From Magnetococcales bacterium (GTDB lineage: Bacteria > Pseudomonadota > Magnetococcia > Magnetococcales > JADFXB01): a DNA stretch of 37,503 nucleotides. Below are positions 29,101 through 36,007 of this stretch, one piece after another; positions within the stretch are counted from its first letter, which is position 1, and each line of letters begins with the position of its first letter. Position numbers and translations under genes: made by a program. Under the pieces are notes generated by a model. It saw only the letters and a list, made by a program, of their open reading frames with translations, was not told the origin of the DNA and made no database searches. The DNA lies in assembly GCA_015233935.1 (NCBI GenBank), contig JADFXB010000026.1:1-37503 (forward strand), in the 5' to 3' direction.

Positions 29101-29150
29101 AACAGCATTTCAACCGGGTACTGCCCCTGTTCAACCATTATCTATCTTGA
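26118..29150 (+). CDS. glnE: Bifunctional glutamine synthetase adenylyltransferase/adenylyl-removing enzyme
   Basis: 1010 residues, normal for GlnE. Two nucleotidyltransferase domains are visible: the N-terminal one has [20 protein letters not shown] (about 205-225) and the C-terminal one [20 protein letters not shown] (about 730-750). Each keeps the DxD pair that holds the metal. Between and after them are the helical linker and regulatory regions ([22 protein letters not shown]). The first domain removes and the second adds AMP to glutamine synthetase in response to PII and glutamine. It is followed by ilvE, an arrangement also found in pseudomonads. The ribosome site is weak; the ATG at 26127 is an alternative start. 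Confidence 0.96.
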   Translation: [1010 protein letters not shown]

Positions 29151-29233
29151 CGGCTTGGCCAAAAGAGGATACTTCAGAGGCAGAGCAAGAAAACATGCAG
29201 AATCGTTGACACTTAACTTGTGGGAGACTTTCG

Positions 29234-30163
29234 GTGAGCGGATCCATGGAGGACAAAGACGGCAAAATCTGGATGGACAATGAATTGGTGGATTGGCGGC
29301 AGGCCAAGATTCATGTCCTGACCCACACCCTTCACTATGGTCTGGGTGTCTTCGAGGGGATTCGCTGTTACAATGGGGTACAGGGACCGGCGGTTTTTCG
29401 CCTCAAGGCCCATATGGATCGTTTAATGCGTTCCGCCCATATTTTGGGTATGCCCATGCCCTATTCATCGGAGAGTCTGCAACAGGCAGTGTTGGAGACC
29501 ATCCAGGCCAATCAGTTGAAGGCGTGTTATATTCGTCCGCTGGCCTTTTATGGGGCTGAGGGTATGGGACTTAATCCCAAGGCGTGCAAGGTGCATGTGA
29601 TTGTCGCCACCTGGGAGTGGGGTGCCTACCTGGGTGAGGATGGCATGACCAATGGCATCCGGGTGAAGACCTCTTCCTACACCCGTCACCATCCCAATGT
29701 GGTGATGACCCGTGCCAAGGCGTGTGGCAACTATCCCAACTCCATCCTGGCCAAGACCGAGGCCCTTTCCTGCGGTTTTGAAGAGGCACTGCTATTGGAT
29801 ACCGAAGGGTATGTGGCGGAAGGTTCCGGGGAGAATATTTTCATCCTGCGGGATGGGGTGTTGAAGACTCCGCCCTTGGACAGTGCCCTGGATGGCATCA
29901 CCCGTGATACGGTCAAGGTGTTGGCGACGGAAATGGGGATTCCCATTGTGGAACAACGTTTTCCCCGTGATGAAGTATTGATTGCCGATGAGGCCTTTTT
30001 CACGGGAACGGCGGCGGAGATTACCCCTATTCGGGAGTTGGATGGTCGTCAGATTGGCAAGGGAATGGCGGGTCCGGTGACCAAGGAGATTCAGCAACGC
30101 TTTTTCCAGGTGGTTCAAGGGCGCAACCCCAAGTATCAGGATTGGCTGACCCTGGTGAAGTGA
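29234..30163 (+). CDS. ilvE: Branched-chain amino acid aminotransferase
   Basis: 309 residues of the class IV PLP aminotransferase fold. It performs the final transamination giving valine, leucine and isoleucine. The [18 protein letters not shown] block, RAKACGNY with the PLP lysine (Lys162), [13 protein letters not shown], the ITRDTV phosphate-binding turn and GTAAEITPI are intact. The start is a GTG at 29234 with GGGAGA at a proper distance; the ATG at 29246 is too far from that site. The gap to glnE is 83 bases and shows no convincing promoter, so both genes probably share a transcript. Confidence 0.96.
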   Translation: MSGSMEDKDGKIWMDNELVDWRQAKIHVLTHTLHYGLGVFEGIRCYNGVQGPAVFRLKAHMDRLMRSAHILGMPMPYSSESLQQAVLETIQANQLKACYIRPLAFYGAEGMGLNPKACKVHVIVATWEWGAYLGEDGMTNGIRVKTSSYTRHHPNVVMTRAKACGNYPNSILAKTEALSCGFEEALLLDTEGYVAEGSGENIFILRDGVLKTPPLDSALDGITRDTVKVLATEMGIPIVEQRFPRDEVLIADEAFFTGTAAEITPIRELDGRQIGKGMAGPVTKEIQQRFFQVVQGRNPKYQDWLTLVK

Positions 30164-30172
30164 TCTATCCTG

Positions 30173-30206
30173 CACAGGCGGGAGGGAGTTGCGCTTCCCG
30201 CCTGTG
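30173..30206. terminator. Hairpin downstream of ilvE
   Basis: CACAGGCGGGA (30173-30183) pairs perfectly with TCCCGCCTGTG (30196-30206) around a 12-base loop. It lies 9 bases after the ilvE stop and between convergent genes. No T-run follows on either strand, so it may be a Rho-assisted stop or an mRNA-end stabiliser instead of a classical terminator. Confidence 0.5.
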
Positions 30207-30262
30207 AGGTAAATTCCCATCCAGCCTGGTCAGAAGGGGGTCGGCCAGGCGCGGGATGTTGA

Positions 30263-30691
30263 CTAATGGACTGCGCGCACTTCGTTGAGGGTGGGACCGT
30301 GGGCAATGACGGCGGCATCTTCAAAGTCCAGCCCGCCTTCTGGAACCTCTGCGTTGAGCAGGTGGTCCATCACCATGTTGAACTCTTCATCGTAGCCTTC
30401 CATCAGGTGGATACCCAGGCCATCTCCCAGTACGCGTTTGACCTGGCAGGGAAATTCCAGATAATCCATCCCAATGAAAACCCGGCAAGTTCCCACTCGA
30501 CCGATCATTCCCTGGCAGGGGAGCGATGTGCAATGGGCGAACAGGCCACCATGGCTGCCATTGTCGGTGGTGCCATGCAGAATCGGCACACCCTCAAAGG
30601 AAAACTCGATGCGCAAAAGCACGTCGGCACGTTCGGCTCTGCGGAAAAAGGGTTTGCTGCTCTGACGATTGGTGGCTGGCATAACGTCCAT
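30263..30691 (-). CDS. PilZ-domain c-di-GMP receptor
   Basis: 142 residues, soluble. The two c-di-GMP-binding motifs are visible in the right order: RxxxR at Arg17-Arg21 (RRAER) and NxSxxG at Asn44-Gly49 (NGSHGG, replacing the usual D/N-x-S-x-x-G). The C-terminal 40 residues are acidic and outside the core barrel. A single-domain PilZ protein of this kind normally passes the c-di-GMP level to a partner such as a motility or polysaccharide machine. GGAGGT lies just before the ATG. An HD-GYP protein, a likely c-di-GMP hydrolase, lies 2.3 kb away on the same strand. Confidence 0.82.
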   Translation of the reverse strand: MDVMPATNRQSSKPFFRRAERADVLLRIEFSFEGVPILHGTTDNGSHGGLFAHCTSLPCQGMIGRVGTCRVFIGMDYLEFPCQVKRVLGDGLGIHLMEGYDEEFNMVMDHLLNAEVPEGGLDFEDAAVIAHGPTLNEVRAVH

Positions 30692-30855
30692 ACTGACCTC
30701 CCCGCTGAATTATCAACGTATTTTGGTGACGGACCATCCCAACACTGTTGCATACCCAGGCACAAATCAAGGGTATATAGAGGAGGAAGCAATAAGCCTG
30801 CCAACAAATTTAACAACAATATCAATAGAATAATTGGACTTTTTTTGGGACAAAA

Positions 30856-30869
30856 TGTTCCATGGAACA
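30856..30869. promoter_or_regulatory. Perfect 14-bp palindrome upstream of etfA
   Basis: TGTTCCATGGAACA is perfectly self-complementary. It lies 46 bases before the etfA start, in the divergent region between the PilZ gene and etfA. It has the size and position of a dimeric repressor site, but I cannot assign a regulator. Confidence 0.35.
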
Positions 30870-30914
30870 CTGTTGCATGACACATTTTTGTATCACAATA
30901 AACAGGGGATGGTT

Positions 30915-31865
30915 ATGGGTGGGCAGGATGCGGTTTTGTTGTTGAGCGAATGCAGGACTAAAAGCTGGTCATCGGCAGTAATGCGAATGGTAGGACCGCT
31001 GACCAGGCTGGCTCCCGTGACCTTGCTGCTGGTGGCCACAGAGGGAGATGAGGTGGCATTCTGGGTTGATCAACCAGGGGAACTGGAAACCATCCTGCAA
31101 GTGACCTTTCCCACACCCGCCAATGCGGAAACCCTGGCCCCCTGGCTGGCGGAGTGGATCGGGCAACAGGGATTCAGCCATGTGGCGGCGGCCAGCTCCA
31201 CCTGGTCCAGGGATCTTTTGCCCCGCTTGGCGGCCATGCTGGATCTTTCCATGGTTTCGGGAGTCAGCGGTATTGTGGACCGGCAGACCTTTCAGCGTCC
31301 TGTTTTGGCTGGTCGGGGGTTGGAGACGGTGCGTATCAATCAACAACCGGTGATCATGACCTTGCAGGCCAGCCTGTTTCCGGCCAATTCCCAGTTTAAA
31401 GAGACTCCATTACCAGTGATTGCCATACCGCCACCAGAACAGACCATGGGCAGTCGCCATGTGGCCTTTTTACCCTCTCCTTCCACTCACAAGGAGTTGA
31501 CCACGGCTTCAGTGGTGGTGGCAGGCGGACAGGGGGTGGGAGATTTGGCCACCTTTGGTCAACTGGAACAATTGGCTGCTTTGTTGGGCGGCGCGGTGGG
31601 GGCCAGTCGGGCGGCGGTGGATGCGGGCTTTGCCCCTAACGACTGGCAGATTGGCCAGACTGGCAAGACCATCGCTCCCCAACTCTACCTGGCGGCGGGT
31701 ATTTCCGGGGCCATTCAACATTTGGCGGGAATTCAGGCGGCAGAAACCATGGTGGTCATCAACAAGGATGAGGCGGCCCCCATTTTTGCCATCAGTGATT
31801 ATGGTCTGGTGGGCGACTTGCATAAGGTGCTGCCAGAACTCCTTACCCTATTGCAACAGGATTGA
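30915..31865 (+). CDS. etfA: Electron transfer flavoprotein alpha subunit (orphan)
   Basis: About 316 residues, the standard length for EtfA. The C-terminal FAD domain is intact: VVAGGQGVG, GASRAAVDAGF (about 229), QIGQTGKTIAPQLYLAAGISGAIQHLAG, and VVINKDEAAPIFAISDYGLVGDL. EtfA forms a heterodimer with EtfB and passes electrons from acyl-CoA or other dehydrogenases to ETF-quinone oxidoreductase. No etfB is next to it, although the two are usually adjacent. I chose the ATG at 30915 for its AGGGGA site; the open frame begins at 30834 but its first 27 residues are not family-like. The stop overlaps the start of the LIM-DA1 gene. Confidence 0.92.
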   Translation: MGGQDAVLLLSECRTKSWSSAVMRMVGPLTRLAPVTLLLVATEGDEVAFWVDQPGELETILQVTFPTPANAETLAPWLAEWIGQQGFSHVAAASSTWSRDLLPRLAAMLDLSMVSGVSGIVDRQTFQRPVLAGRGLETVRINQQPVIMTLQASLFPANSQFKETPLPVIAIPPPEQTMGSRHVAFLPSPSTHKELTTASVVVAGGQGVGDLATFGQLEQLAALLGGAVGASRAAVDAGFAPNDWQIGQTGKTIAPQLYLAAGISGAIQHLAGIQAAETMVVINKDEAAPIFAISDYGLVGDLHKVLPELLTLLQQD

Positions 31866-32998
31866 CCCCCTTGCCCATCTGCGTTGCCTGCCATCAACCC
31901 ATTCATGGCCGCTTTTTGCAGGCCTTGGGCGGGAATTGGCATTCCCAATGTTTCATTTGCCCGGAATGCCGACAACCCATTGGCAGTGGGCAGTTTTTTG
32001 AGAAAAAGGGCTATCCGTTCCATCCAGAATGTTATGCCAGAAAACATGCCCCCCTTTGCCATGGCTGCGAGACGCCCATTGTGGGCACCATTATCACAGC
32101 TTTGGGCAAAAGTTTTCATAGTCAATGCTTCCTGTGTTCAGCCTGTGGAAAACCCATACAAGCCGGAGGGTTTTTACCCCATCAGGACAAGCCCTATCAC
32201 ACCGCCTGCTACCATCAAAAATTCAGCCCCCGTTGTGTGGTCTGCCAAGGCCCCATTCGCACGGCCAGCTATGTGACCAATTTGTGGGGTGAGAGCCATT
32301 GCGAAGAGCACTTGCACCAATATCGAAGCTGTTTTTCCTGCAATCGATTGATGGCCCCGGCGGTGACGGGTGGTGGGGTAGTGTTATCGGACGGACGCGC
32401 CCTCTGCCAATTGTGCCGTCAACAGGGGGTGGAGAATGAGTTCAAGGGTTCCAAATTATTGCGCCAGGTTCGTCAGTTCCTGCATGAACAGGGCATGGCA
32501 TTTTCAGAGCACCCGATTCCCTTGCGATTGACCGGTCTGGAAGAGATGCAACGCCTTACCCAACCCAAGGCAGGGCGACCGGCGGTGGGGGTTACCCGTA
32601 CCCAGACTTTCAGCCGGGGTGGGAAGGTGGTGGAGCGGGTATTACAAGAGATTGTCATTCTCCACTCATTGCCGGAGGAGCATTTTACCATGGTGGCCGC
32701 CCATGAGTTGGGACATGCCTGGCTGTTCATGAATGGGATCGATGAATTGCCCCCCATGGTGGAAGAGGGTTTGTGCGGACTGTGCGAACATCTTTGGTTG
32801 AAGCAGTTTGACACCCCCCACAGCGTGTTTCGCTTGAAGGGGTTGCAGGAAGAGAAGGATGCAGTCTATGGCCAGGGTTACCAGGCAGCCATATCCTCCC
32901 TCAAACGGCTTTCCTTCAACCAACTGTTGGATTTTATCAAAAAGAACCGCCGTTTTCCCATCAGCAATCCCATTGCCCGCTTATTGGGGGTGATTTGA
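31862..32998 (+). CDS. LIM-domain DA1-like zinc peptidase
   Basis: About 378 residues. Two LIM zinc fingers are visible (about 7-58 and 66-115; CxxC, HxxC, CxxC and HxxC spacing as in animal and plant LIM domains). A third, degenerate cysteine pair region (CVVC, CFSC) then leads into a DA1-like domain with CNRLM...DGRALCQLC. The peptidase motif HELGH is at 281-285, and EEG (Glu302 region) provides the likely third zinc ligand. The arrangement LIM plus DA1 peptidase matches plant DA1, which cleaves growth regulators after ubiquitin activation; bacterial substrates are unknown. The start is a TTG (31862) overlapping the etfA stop, with TTG 31871 as alternative. The 3' end overlaps the convergent HD-GYP gene by 18 bases. 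Confidence 0.88.
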   Translation: MTPLPICVACHQPIHGRFLQALGGNWHSQCFICPECRQPIGSGQFFEKKGYPFHPECYARKHAPLCHGCETPIVGTIITALGKSFHSQCFLCSACGKPIQAGGFLPHQDKPYHTACYHQKFSPRCVVCQGPIRTASYVTNLWGESHCEEHLHQYRSCFSCNRLMAPAVTGGGVVLSDGRALCQLCRQQGVENEFKGSKLLRQVRQFLHEQGMAFSEHPIPLRLTGLEEMQRLTQPKAGRPAVGVTRTQTFSRGGKVVERVLQEIVILHSLPEEHFTMVAAHELGHAWLFMNGIDELPPMVEEGLCGLCEHLWLKQFDTPHSVFRLKGLQEEKDAVYGQGYQAAISSLKRLSFNQLLDFIKKNRRFPISNPIARLLGVI

Positions 32999-34504
32999 GG
33001 CATTTTTTCCCACCAAATGCCAGCAGCGTTTAAGGGCATCCACCACAATGGGATCAAACTTGCTGTCCACCCCTTGATCCAGAATGGCAAAGGCATCCTC
33101 GGAGGACATGGATTTGCGATAGTGACGGGTGGCGGTAAGGGCCTCGAAGACATCTGCTACTGTGATGATGCGGGTCATGAAGGGAATTTCCCCTGCCGTT
33201 AGCCCCAATCCGTAGCCGGAGCCATCCAGGGCTTCGTGGTGGGCGGAAGCGATGAGAGGCACCGTGCGGTACTTGCGAGCGAAGCGGATTTTATCCAGGA
33301 TGGTGCGGGTCAGGGTGACATGTTGTTTGATGTGGGCATACTCTTCGGCGGTTAATTTACCCGGTTTTTTCAAGACCATGTCATCAATGCCAATTTTGCC
33401 ATAATCGTGGAGCAAAGCGGCCACTTCCAGCACATCGACCACCCCTTTGTCAAAGCCCAACTCCTGGGCAATGGTGGTGGCATATTCCATCACCCGGCTG
33501 GAGTGACCGGCGGTGAGGTTGTCTTTGGCATCGATGGAAGCGGCCAAGGCTTTCAACATGCTGCGGAATTGATACTCCTGCTCTTCCAACAGGATGGCAT
33601 TTTCCACCGCGATGGCAATGATGGAGGCCACCCCTTGCAACAGGTAGAGATCGTCATCGGTAAACCCTCCTTCCAATTTATTAATGGCTTCCACCACGCC
33701 GATCACTTCATCGCTGCTGGTGACCAGGGGGACGCAGAGGATGGAGCGGGTGTGGTAGCCGCTTTTCAGATCGGAGGAGGAGTCAAAACGGGGATCGTTG
33801 ACGGCATCCTGGATGATCAACGATTCACCGGTCACCGCCACCACCCCGGCAATCCCCATATTGATGTTTAATGTTACTCCTTGACCATCGGCACCCTTGG
33901 CATAAAGGGAGTGGAGTTGATTGCCGTCTTCATTCAAAACAAAGATGGTTCCCCGATCACAGCCAATCCACTGGCAGAGTTCATGGATAAATTGGGCGGC
34001 TGGCTCCTTTTCCTGCAACCAAGCCGGATTTTCCACCAATTCCTGCTTGATTCTCTTCAAGAGAGAGGCTTCATCCCGGGAAGAAAAGCGTCCTTTGCGA
34101 CTGTTGAGCATTTCCAGGCAGCCTAAGGGTCTGCCATCAGGGGAAATAAGTGGAATGGCGAGAACGCTTTCAGTGCGATATTTTAAATTTTTATCGATCT
34201 CTTCATTGAAGTAGGGATGGTCGTAGGCATTGGTAATGTTCATCACCTGTCGCCGCAACAGGGCGGCCCCAGCCACTCCCATGCGCAGGGCCAGGCGGAT
34301 ATCCAGTCCTTCCGCTCCCTGGGCAAATTCAGCCCGCAGGGTCATGCTGTCCCAATCGATGAGAAAGAGGGAGCTGCGGTCTACGCCCAGCAGATGGGAG
34401 GTTTCTTTGATGACGGAAGGGTAGAGGGTTTTTAAATTGCGTTCGCAGCCCACCCGCCGTTGGATCTCCAACAGATGACGCCAGATTTCCCTGTCGTTGT
34501 CCAT
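32981..34504 (-). CDS. GAF-GAF-HD-GYP c-di-GMP phosphodiesterase-like protein
   Basis: About 507 residues. Two GAF domains (about 20-150 and 160-305; LLGVDRSSLFLIDWD and WIGCDRGTIFVLNEDG) precede an HD-GYP domain. The metal pair HDYGKIG (His365-Asp366) and downstream HHE, DG and ITVADVFEALT motifs are present, but the signature GYP is GYG (around 430). HD-GYP enzymes hydrolyse c-di-GMP to GMP or pGpG; the GAF domains probably sense a small ligand or cyclic nucleotide. The start at 34504 is preferred over 34519 because GGAGG lies five bases upstream of it. The gene is divergent from arsR. Confidence 0.9.
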   Translation of the reverse strand: MDNDREIWRHLLEIQRRVGCERNLKTLYPSVIKETSHLLGVDRSSLFLIDWDSMTLRAEFAQGAEGLDIRLALRMGVAGAALLRRQVMNITNAYDHPYFNEEIDKNLKYRTESVLAIPLISPDGRPLGCLEMLNSRKGRFSSRDEASLLKRIKQELVENPAWLQEKEPAAQFIHELCQWIGCDRGTIFVLNEDGNQLHSLYAKGADGQGVTLNINMGIAGVVAVTGESLIIQDAVNDPRFDSSSDLKSGYHTRSILCVPLVTSSDEVIGVVEAINKLEGGFTDDDLYLLQGVASIIAIAVENAILLEEQEYQFRSMLKALAASIDAKDNLTAGHSSRVMEYATTIAQELGFDKGVVDVLEVAALLHDYGKIGIDDMVLKKPGKLTAEEYAHIKQHVTLTRTILDKIRFARKYRTVPLIASAHHEALDGSGYGLGLTAGEIPFMTRIITVADVFEALTATRHYRKSMSSEDAFAILDQGVDSKFDPIVVDALKRCWHLVGKNASNHPQ

Positions 34505-34639
34505 ATTCCCCTCCCCCATTGCCCCACTTGGTGAAACACTTCAGCTATTGCTTCCAATGAGATGGAATTATATGCTTTTTTTTGGCAACAACCAGTCTCC
34601 ATAAAATTTTGTAGCTGAACGAAATATCTGCTTGCTAAT

Positions 34640-34659
34640 ATATACGGAGATACGTATAT
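34640..34659. promoter_or_regulatory. Candidate ArsR operator
   Basis: ATATACG (34640-34646) and CGTATAT (34653-34659) form a perfect 7-bp inverted repeat with a 6-base spacer, 21 bases before the arsR ATG. A TAATAT -10-like hexamer (34636-34641) overlaps its left arm. Autorepression by the ArsR protein is the simplest reading. Confidence 0.5.
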
Positions 34660-34680
34660 TCAAATTCAGGAGGGGAAGCG

Positions 34681-35034
34681 ATGGAGTTGGACACTTTGTT
34701 CAAGGCATTGGCGGACACCACTCGTTTGCGCTGTTTGATGTTGTTGATGGAATTCAAAGAGTTGTGCGTTTGTGAATTGACGGAACCCCTGTCGTTGGCG
34801 CAACCCAAGGTATCCCGGCATTTGGCGGCATTGCGGGCCAGCAACCTGGTGGTGAGTCGCAAGGAGGGGTTGTGGGTGCATTATCGGGTGAATGAAGCGT
34901 TGCCTGGATGGGTATTGGAGGTCATGCAGGCCAGTTTTCAGGGTTGTCGGTTGACCCAGCCTTTTGTGGAGGATCGCCAGCGTTTGTTGGCAGGGCGGGG
35001 TGAGAGTGGGCAGTGTGTGAGTAAATGTTGTTAA
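34681..35034 (+). CDS. arsR: ArsR-family metal(loid)-responsive repressor
   Basis: 117 residues with a winged helix-turn-helix (LSLAQPKVSRHLAALRASNLV). The sensing motif ELCVCEL in the DNA-reading region (Cys29 and Cys31) is the arsenic(III)/antimony(III) site of classic ArsR; a further CVSKCC cluster ends the protein. When bound, the metalloid releases the repressor from its operator. GGAGGGG precedes the ATG. No arsB, arsC or acr3 gene follows; instead two intrinsic terminators close the unit, so the targets must lie elsewhere or be only the gene itself. Confidence 0.88.
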   Translation: MELDTLFKALADTTRLRCLMLLMEFKELCVCELTEPLSLAQPKVSRHLAALRASNLVVSRKEGLWVHYRVNEALPGWVLEVMQASFQGCRLTQPFVEDRQRLLAGRGESGQCVSKCC

Positions 35035-35126
35035 AATCTGTCTATTTTTTGGCTTATTGCGGTATTTTTTATACTTTAAACCATAATTGGTGATTTTCTT
35101 TATACACCCTTGCCAGCATTTCTCCA

Positions 35127-35161
35127 GACCCTGTGCACCCGGCCAACTACAGGGTCTTTTT
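35127..35161 (+). terminator. Intrinsic terminator 1 downstream of arsR
   Basis: GACCCTGT (35127-35134) and ACAGGGTC (35149-35156) form an 8-bp stem with a 14-base loop, followed by TTTTT. Confidence 0.7.
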
Positions 35162-35162
35162 C

Positions 35163-35195
35163 ACCTTCCCGGCTCATAAGCGGGAAGGTTTTTTT
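35163..35195 (+). terminator. Intrinsic terminator 2, in tandem
   Basis: ACCTTCCCG (35163-35171) and CGGGAAGGT (35181-35189) form a 9-bp stem with a 9-base loop, followed by a run of seven T. It comes right after terminator 1, giving a strong stop about 150 bases downstream of arsR. Confidence 0.85.
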
Positions 35196-35461
35196 GTGCC
35201 TTCCGTAGCAACATTCAAAATAAAAAAACTCCCCACCCCGAATTTCTCCTGCAAATAGCTTTCCTTACATTCAAGAAAAAAACGTATCGCTAAAAACTCC
35301 AAAAACTTCTTGGAAATTGTGGATTTTCTGGTATAGTTACCCTTTTGCAAAAATCAATCATAACCATGCCTTACGAGACATTGGCAATTTTTAGAAGATA
35401 TTTGATTTTTTTAGGAATTTAAACTTAGTCTAAACCTAGTTCTGTCAAAATGAGGCCGTTT
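35196..35461 (+). promoter_or_regulatory. AT-rich upstream region with a likely sigma-70 promoter of sixA
   Basis: No gene is visible. TTGGAA (35310-35315) and TATAGT (35332-35337) with a 16-base spacer form a good sigma-70 promoter, leaving a leader of about 115 bases before sixA. The leader is AT-rich (TTTGATTTTTTTAGG) and shows no strong hairpin that I can draw. Confidence 0.55.
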
Positions 35462-35983
35462 ATGCCCCGTCAGCTTTTGATCATGCGTCATGCCAAATCA
35501 GCCTGGGATACAGGTGTTCCAGACTTTGACCGCCCTCTTGCAGACAGAGGTTTGCGGGATGCTCCACGGGTCGGGGCTTGGTTACAAAAATCCAAATTAA
35601 TTCCAGACCATGTGGTTTCCTCCCCGGCGGAACGGGCAAGGCAGACGGTGATCGCAGTTTGTAATGAACTGGATTTCAAGAAAAAGAAAATCATCTGGGA
35701 CCCCAGAGTTTATGGAGCGGGTTCAGAAGACCTGTTGGAAGTGTTGTCGGAGGTGCCCAAGAAGGCCAAGGTGGTCCTGCTGGTGGGACATAATCCAGGA
35801 TTGGAATTTTTGACCAACCATCTGACGGGTACTGCCGAAAGTACCTATGATGATATGTCGGATGTTGGATTGATCAAAACCGCCACGGTTGTTCACTTAA
35901 AAATGCCCGACGATTGGAGCAACCTTTCTGCCGGATGCGCCTCTTTGGTTGTGGTAAAAAATCCTGGTGACTTGAACAGTTAA
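35462..35983 (+). CDS. sixA: SixA-like histidine phosphatase
   Basis: About 173 residues of the branch-1 histidine phosphatase superfamily. The catalytic RHG-type motif is RHAKSAW near the N-terminus, followed by DFDRPLADRGLRDAP (the SixA signature), SSPAERARQT with the second arginine, and the GHNPGLE motif with the second histidine. SixA proteins remove phosphate from phosphohistidine of signalling or PTS-type phosphotransfer proteins. I chose the ATG at 35462, which has GAGG upstream; ATG 35450 would add four residues. It probably shares a transcript with the M20 peptidase, whose ATG lies 24 bases downstream. Confidence 0.88.
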   Translation: MPRQLLIMRHAKSAWDTGVPDFDRPLADRGLRDAPRVGAWLQKSKLIPDHVVSSPAERARQTVIAVCNELDFKKKKIIWDPRVYGAGSEDLLEVLSEVPKKAKVVLLVGHNPGLEFLTNHLTGTAESTYDDMSDVGLIKTATVVHLKMPDDWSNLSAGCASLVVVKNPGDLNS

Positions 35984-36007
35984 AATTTGCATTGCTCTGG
36001 AGACAGC

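Noticed and set aside
29206-29211. Consensus TTGACA before ilvE.
   Set aside because: The matching -10 position would fall at the start codon with no resembling hexamer, so it is not a usable promoter for this gene.
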